Assembly (NCBI GenBank): GCA_018873225.1
Contig: JAEILZ010000006.1
Coordinates: 3,658,001 to 3,722,000, forward strand
Length of the DNA: 64,000 bases
Source: [Phialemoniopsis] sp. UDSM-2020
Taxonomy: Eukaryota; Ascomycota; Sordariomycetes; Thyridiales; Thyridiaceae
Reading direction: 5' to 3'
Part shown: piece after piece, positions 58,678 through 64,000 of the stretch
Layout of the letters: every line of letters begins with the position of its first letter
How positions within the stretch are numbered: the stretch's first letter is position 1
The notes under the pieces: generated by a model
What the model was told of the DNA's origin: nothing
Seen by the model: only the letters and a program-made list of their open reading frames with translations
The model's database searches: none
Translations under genes and position numbers: made by a program

Positions 58678-59256
58678 TTACAGCCAAAGAGCTGCAATGC
58701 CAAGAACACCTGCGATGCTGCTGACAAGACACACCGCGCGCAATGAACTGCCACCTGCTGTCACCACAGTGGCGGGAGTGCTTGAGCTCCCAGGAACAAC
58801 CACGGGAGAGGTCGAGTCCCCGCCGTTGGGTGCTGCAATGCTTTGCGTTGGCTGGGCTGCAGGAACTCCTGAGGCTTGCGGAGATTGAGGAGCTGCAGGA
58901 TTTCCTCCAGGAACTCCTGGAGTGCCAGTAGGGATGGTGATGGGCGTCGACAGAGTCGATGTTCCCGCCGGTCCTACGCACACCACAGTCGCTGTAGCTA
59001 GATCCGTTGGGAGGCCAGTGGCGGGTTGGGTCTGGGCGTGCGCATCAGGACATGCCTCAATGACAGCGCAAAACTGCGGTGGCTCGCTCCAAGTGATAGT
59101 GTACGTCCGGACTGGAGGACCGCTTGGTGGTGTTGAGACGACTACTGGGGGGAAGGTGACAGTAGTGGTGCAGTCGGGGTTCATGGATTCCGCCGCTCTG
59201 AGCCCCAGACTGAGCACGGAAGCGGGTAAGAAGGTGGTAAGGAGGAAGGCCTTCAT
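58678..59256 (-). CDS. Probable GPI-anchored Ser/Thr/Pro-rich surface protein
   Basis: Single exon, 192 residues. Signal peptide MKAFLLTTFLPASVLSLGLR, then a small domain with three cysteines (PDCTTTVTF, PPQFCAVIEAC) and VVCVGPAGTST. A Pro/Thr/Ser-rich stalk (PTGTPGVPGGNPAAPQSP) follows. A C-terminal hydrophobic tail (AVCLVSSIAGVLGIAALWL) is preceded by a Gly-Ser-Ser segment suitable for GPI attachment. Such proteins are usually cell-wall components. Function is unknown. Confidence 0.72.
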   Translation of the reverse strand: MKAFLLTTFLPASVLSLGLRAAESMNPDCTTTVTFPPVVVSTPPSGPPVRTYTITWSEPPQFCAVIEACPDAHAQTQPATGLPTDLATATVVCVGPAGTSTLSTPITIPTGTPGVPGGNPAAPQSPQASGVPAAQPTQSIAAPNGGDSTSPVVVPGSSSTPATVVTAGGSSLRAVCLVSSIAGVLGIAALWL

Positions 59257-61594
59257 GATGTTCGACCTATTCGGGAGAAGAAATCGGGAATGAGAGAGTG
59301 CAGAGAACGATGCGCAAGGTAACGGGGATCCTACGACTGCTGAGCTGACAGGCTTCGACTTATGAATGTTCCGGTATTCAACCTCCGCGTCAGTCAGTGT
59401 GGAGTGCCTCTGTTGAGTGACTCTGATGCCTGACCTTGTCGATGCTCAGAGTTTTCTCGGCAGGTCTCACATTAACTAAACACCAGGACTATTGCAGATC
59501 CCACCGTCGTCAGTTCAGTAGAAGAATCTCAGTGAACATGACAATGTCTCAAACAATCAAACTAAATCCACAGCTCAGTCACGGCGGACAGAGACGAGAG
59601 GCATATGCAGCTGAGAATAGCCTCACCGCAACGACACTGAATCATGTTCGGCGAATGGTGGTCACAGCAACTCGTATCCGATGCTCAAGTTGATCCTCGG
59701 AGTCAAGTTTAAACTTTCATCTTGTGAAACCTGTTTGACATGGGTTTGTCGGATCCAGAGCTCTCGGTCATCCGGCTCCAACGGCTTCACTGTGGAGCGA
59801 TTGCGGGGTGCGAGTCCGATATCATGGTACAAAGGCTGGCATTTGGGTGCCATGGAATGATTCGAGCATCATCAGATTGACATGAGGTAGGGATATGTAG
59901 ATCCCAACAATGACAAATGTACCAAGATAGGGAACTTCGCACTTTTAATCGAGGTAAGAATGTACCTCGTCCACTCCCGGGCGGGAGGAGTTATCAACTT
60001 CCCGTTGAAAAGGAAACTCTTGAGGCAAGAGCATATTAGATCATCACGATGCTCTTAATGAGTTCATTCAAGCTGGACGTTACATGTCGTATTAGCGCCA
60101 TGCAGGAACAGTGGTCGTTGAGCTAAGTGTAGCTAGGATCGGCTCTCGGAACTGGTCAGCCCCTAGGCTAATTGTAACTAGCTTGATCGACCACATCCAT
60201 GCAAAATGCCCCTTGCCTAGTCACCTTGATGGAATGGCGTCCAAGGCAGACGCAACCGTCCGATCTTTCAGCTTTGACGGCACACCCTAGGCAATTTGGT
60301 GCCTCCTAGTAAGAGATGGTTCCTGTACCCTAACCCCCTAAGTGGTTGATCTACCTCCTCTTTCCGGATGTCTAACGGTTTGCTCTAGTCCTTCTACGTA
60401 AAGAATGTAACCCAAAAGTTATCAGGTGGGGCACAGGGCTGCAAATGTGGGCTCTTGCTATCACGAGCATATCACGAGCGTGTCACGAGCCAGACATGAA
60501 AATAATATCCCGATGCAGAAAGTCGAGGATCAAGACCCCGTTGTATTGACTTTGCGAATGAAGTCCCGCAAAGACGGTGAAAGTACCTCGCGAAGATCAA
60601 AACACTGTGCCTCTTTTCATCAGAGACATCATTCCGTCAAAATCAAGAAGAGCCAAGCAGACACTTGTGGTCAATGTTGTCTCCGGGCTTGGTTAGGCTC
60701 AGTTGCGAGATTGTGAGCTTACGAATCGCCAATCGTTGGCATGTCTTCACTCCAGTATCGCCGTCTGTGCCTTCTTGGTGTTGGTTATCACGAGAATGTA
60801 CTCACGACTCTAAGTTGTGGGCTGGTGCCCATGCTTCAAGCACGCAAACCTGAATCCTATTACTGGATCGGTTACTTGGCAATGTACGATTCAACGGTGC
60901 ATCTTTGCCGCTGGGCTGCTGGACAATTATTCGGCAGACAGATGCCCCATACCTCTATAGCAACATTCGGCTGTCCCGGGTAGTTGTCCCAGAAGTGGAT
61001 AGGGATCGACAGGTCAAGTCATGCGAAGAAGAGTAAGGGCGCCACAATACTGCCGTTCCTGGCATGGATCGAATCCCTCGACCTCAGACACTGAATTGAG
61101 GAGGTTGGATATGAACCCAATTCGGATTCGTGGAGTGGGAACTATAGCTAGACACCATGGAGGAGAATGCAAAGCACTCGTAACCCCACCGAGGTCTCGC
61201 CTATTTGAGTCAACCCAAAGCTATGATGATAGAAGGAGTTCATTCTCAACGTGCACAATGGATACTAACGAACTTTAGATGGTCCGATCTGCTTTCTTTG
61301 CGAAGGATTCAGCCGTTCTGAACGCATTCCGGGGCTTCTTGAGTCAAGATACTTGATCTTGGCTGCGAATAACCTCTGTGCTAAACGCTCTTGGTGGGTC
61401 AAAACAAGACCTCCGTAAATCACCAGCCAAAAGGATTACGATTCGAGGTCGCTATCAATGTGATAGACCAAGAGACATGCCTGGAATACGCTGTGTATAA
61501 GTCTTACTGGTTCCTCGTCTTCCGTTCTATGAGGTCGAGGGTGTCAGATGAGAAACGTGCTCCCCTCAAATCCCTATCTTCTCTACGTACGAGC
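59257..61594. other. Large gene-poor region, about 2.3 kb
   Basis: Between two divergent surface-protein genes. Open frames are short and without motifs. Three TCACGAGC copies at 60461-60490 are the only ordered element noticed. Confidence 0.4.
60461..60490. repeat. Three TCACGAGC copies with 11-bp period
   Basis: TCACGAGC at 60461-60468, 60472-60479 and 60483-60490. Exact 11-bp spacing would place the copies on nearly the same helix face. Possible regulator array or simple tandem repeat. Confidence 0.5.
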
Positions 61595-63495
61595 ATGCGT
61601 TCTCCTACACTTCTCAAGGCACTTGCAGTGGCCTCTGCATATGCTTTTGACTCTGTTGCAGCAGACTGCGTCTGTCCTGTCGATGGGGTTATGATGGTCG
61701 GCGTTCAGGAGATCAGATACGTTCAGAATGGCGTGACTTCTACAGCAACTCAGACAATGAGCTGGCAAGTCTACAACTACCCTATCAAGTTGTATAAAGA
61801 ACATCACTAACCGTCTCCTGCAGGTACACTCCTGAGGCTTGTGTGCCCGGACCACCAGACACAGTCACGACTCTGACACAAACCTGCACTGGTACAGAGC
61901 GCTGTGTGCCCACCACGATCCCACCGGATCCCAATTGCATCCACCCCTGCACCACCACCGTAATCACGACTGTGCCGGGACCTAGCCCTACCGGCCCACC
62001 AGATCTGATTACCACTTCCACGCAGACCTGCACTGGCACGGAACGCTGTCTGCCTACTACCATTATCCCTCCCCCAAACTGTGTCCGCCCTTGCACCACA
62101 ACTGTGATCACGACCATCCACCATGGTCCCCCAAGCTCAGCGCCGCCGCCGCCCGACACTGTTGTCACAACCACTCATGTCTGCACCGACAATGAACCAT
62201 GTGTTCCCACAACAATTCCACTGCCGGCAGACTGCACTCACCCGTGCACCACGACAGTGGTCACCGTATCTACACCACCCGCACCCCCTGACACCGTCGT
62301 CACGTCAGTCAGCACATGTGTAGGCACGGAACCTTGCTTTGGAACAACCATCCCGCCGGCATCAGATTGTGTCCATCCGTGTACCACGACGGTCATCACT
62401 CCCTCATCGCCTCCCCCTGATACGGTCGTCACATCGACGAGCATCTGTTCGGGAACAGCTCCCTGCGCACCAATCACCATCCCGCCGGCCTCCGACTGCG
62501 TCCACCCGTGCACTACAACAGTTATCACTGTTTCTACGCCGCCTCCAGATACGGTCGTTACGTCGACAAGTATTTGCTCAGGCACGGCGCCGTGCGCACC
62601 GATCACCATTCCGCCCGCGTCAGACTGTGTGCACCCGTGCACCACGACGGTGGTCACTGTATCTACACCTCCCCCCAATACTGTCATCACTTCGACGCGG
62701 ACATGTTCAGGGACAGAGGTGTGCCTGCCCACAACCATCCCACCAGCTTCAGACTGCACGGCCCCGTGCACAACGACCGTCATCACGACTGTCCCGACTC
62801 CGACCCCGACTCCGCCGACGAATGCTTGCTACTTCCCACCCGGTACCTGCGACACGACCAACCTCTCTGTCGACCTCTACAACAACTCGGTATCGAACAC
62901 GGAGGGCTATGGTATCAGCAACGGACAAGGTGGTGTCGGTCCGGATTATTACTTGGATCAGACGTCGCAGGATCAGGGCACCACCAACAGCCTGGCCGTA
63001 CCGTCTGGAGACAACAACGATCGGACTGGAGACCCATACAGGATTCAGCCACCGGGAGGACAGGGTTTCCAATACAGTCCCGGCCTGACAAAGTCGTACG
63101 GCGGGATGGAAAGGTTTGACGCAAACAACTTCACCATCGTCTTCACTGGCTATTTCGTCCCCCCGACCACTGGAAGTTATAGGTTCTGTGTGCAGGCGGA
63201 CAACCGCGACTACCTGTACATCGGCTCAGACTCGGCCTTTGGGTGCGGCGATGCGTCCAATGCAAATACCCCAAGAGGCGCCGATGATTTGGCCCATTAC
63301 TGGTTTGTGGCGGATACTCAGACTCAGTGTGCCAATATCGACATGACTGAAGGGTTCTACTACCCCCTCCGACAAGTCTACGGTAATTGGGGAACGCCGT
63401 CTTCCTTGACAGTCACTGTCCAGGGTCCTGGCGAGGACTCTGCGACGTCCGATGTCACTGGAAGAGTCGCTCCCAACAACTGTGTCGTCGCTTAA
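61595..63495 (+). CDS. GLEYA-type adhesin with seven Cys-containing repeats
   Basis: Secreted or wall-bound lectin-like adhesin, 613 residues from exons 61595-61764 and 61824-63495. The intron needs a GC donor (TG|GCAAGT) with CTAAC branch and CAG acceptor; this restores TMSWYTPEACVPG. After a signal peptide (MRSPTLLKALAVASAYAFDS) and a small CVCPVDG start, seven repeats of 43-51 residues follow, each with four cysteines: PPDTVVT, then C-x6-C, TTIPP, DC-x3-C and TTTVIT. Residues about 390-613 form a PA14/GLEYA-like beta domain (FTIVFTGYFVPPTTGSYRFC, DDLAHYWFVADTQ). There is no GPI tail. Related domains bind sugars in yeast flocculins; the ligand here is unknown. Confidence 0.85.
61852..62818 (+). 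repeat. Seven tandem coding repeats in adhesin
   Basis: Units start at 61852, 61996, 62149, 62284, 62413, 62542 and 62671. The first three are 144, 153 and 135 nt; the next three are exactly 129 nt. Units 5 and 6 differ in one residue only. The repeats form the stalk before the GLEYA-like domain. Confidence 0.85.
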
Positions 63496-64000
63496 GGAAT
63501 AGCTCTGATTGTGTACCTCACACATGGGCATATCACTCCGGATTTCAAGTCATCACACCTTGTTTGACAGATCGCCTGGGAGTCCCTTGGGCCTATTATT
63601 ATTCACTTGTCTCGTACAATACTTACAACATACATCATCATATTAATTCTGTCAACATACATTACCAATTAAGCTTTTCTAAAACATCCTCGACGAGAAT
63701 GATTGCCTTTCTTTGCACTCAGTGACCGCAACTCCCTCCCAGCTGGTTCCCATTCTGCCCGGACACTAGCGTATTGAGTCACCGCTGAATCCCAACTGAA
63801 TTACTATATTGTGTTTACCGACTTGGCTGTTCAAACCCATCCTAGCCTTGACCTCATGTGCATGACACTGCAATAACGACCGGGTTGGAAATGATGTGGT
63901 GTTGGGTGTTGACCGAGCGTTCAACCTCCGAGCGACTGGCGTCATCAGCTGCAAAGAGCCTAGAAGCCAGTGGCCAGAATTAGTCTGGCTCTTCTTCAGG
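63496..64000. other. Intergenic tail of the window
   Basis: About 500 bp of 3' flank of the adhesin gene. No gene is recognised before the window ends. Confidence 0.4.

Noticed and set aside
61040..61140. tRNA-like GATCGAATCCC segment
   Set aside because: No matching T-stem, anticodon stem or acceptor pairing could be drawn.
62238..62786. 182-codon minus-strand frame with regular repeats
   Set aside because: The repeats are the reverse reading of the adhesin repeat units.

Overview
The window reads as euchromatic DNA of a filamentous ascomycete (Pezizomycotina). Genes lie about 2 kb apart on both strands. Introns are mostly 48-110 nt, with GT-AG ends (three look like GC-AG) and CTAAC/CTGAC-type branch points. 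The gene content is typical of such fungi: Zn2Cys6 and bZIP-like regulators, MFS carriers, a pectate lyase, an expansin-like protein, tyrosinase, a DUF1996 protein, a GLEYA adhesin and small secreted proteins. This suggests a plant- or litter-associated fungus, but I cannot name the species from sequence alone. No tRNA, rRNA, CRISPR array or intact transposon was found. Most exon structures below were worked out by hand from splice signals and reading-frame continuity and have not been checked against transcripts.

Layout. 0-13 kb is a nutrient-handling stretch: D-2-hydroxyacid dehydrogenase, sugar transporter, secreted alkaline phosphatase, two further MFS carriers, and a protein fusing a fumarylacetoacetate-hydrolase-like domain to an alpha/beta-hydrolase domain. 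14.8-22.6 kb holds a secreted PL1 pectate lyase, the housekeeping karyopherin Kap123 and an acyl-CoA dehydrogenase. 23-24 kb holds a truncated F-box-like gene and a 94-residue ten-cysteine secreted protein. 24.6-34.3 kb is a possible small redox cluster: two Zn2Cys6 regulators, two Rossmann-fold NAD(P)-binding proteins (one an SDR, one NmrA-like) and a TauD-type dioxygenase. Each regulator is transcribed divergently from one Rossmann-fold gene, and the first divergent promoter contains a perfect CGG-N11-CCG inverted repeat.

34.5-44.4 kb holds a protein with a retropepsin-like core and a charged coiled-coil tail, a DUF6594-type membrane protein, an expansin-like secreted protein, and a large protein kinase-WD40 fusion with a possible frame break. 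44.4-46.7 kb has no gene I can support firmly. 46.7-57.4 kb holds a cysteine-containing secreted protein, an SDR, a bZIP/DUF3425-like regulator, a divergent DUF1996/tyrosinase pair, a Zn2Cys6 regulator whose zinc cluster is broken, and a hotdog thioesterase. 57.4-64 kb is sparse: a probable GPI-anchored protein and a GLEYA-type adhesin with seven cysteine-containing repeats.

Most noteworthy are the FAH-alpha/beta-hydrolase fusion, the kinase-WD40 protein, the retropepsin-like/coiled-coil protein, the Gal4-like inverted repeat beside a Zn2Cys6 gene, the adhesin repeats that keep their protein sequence while diverging silently, and three apparent GC-AG introns. I did not find a clearly new multi-gene system; the best candidates are single unusual proteins and the regulator/oxidoreductase cluster.
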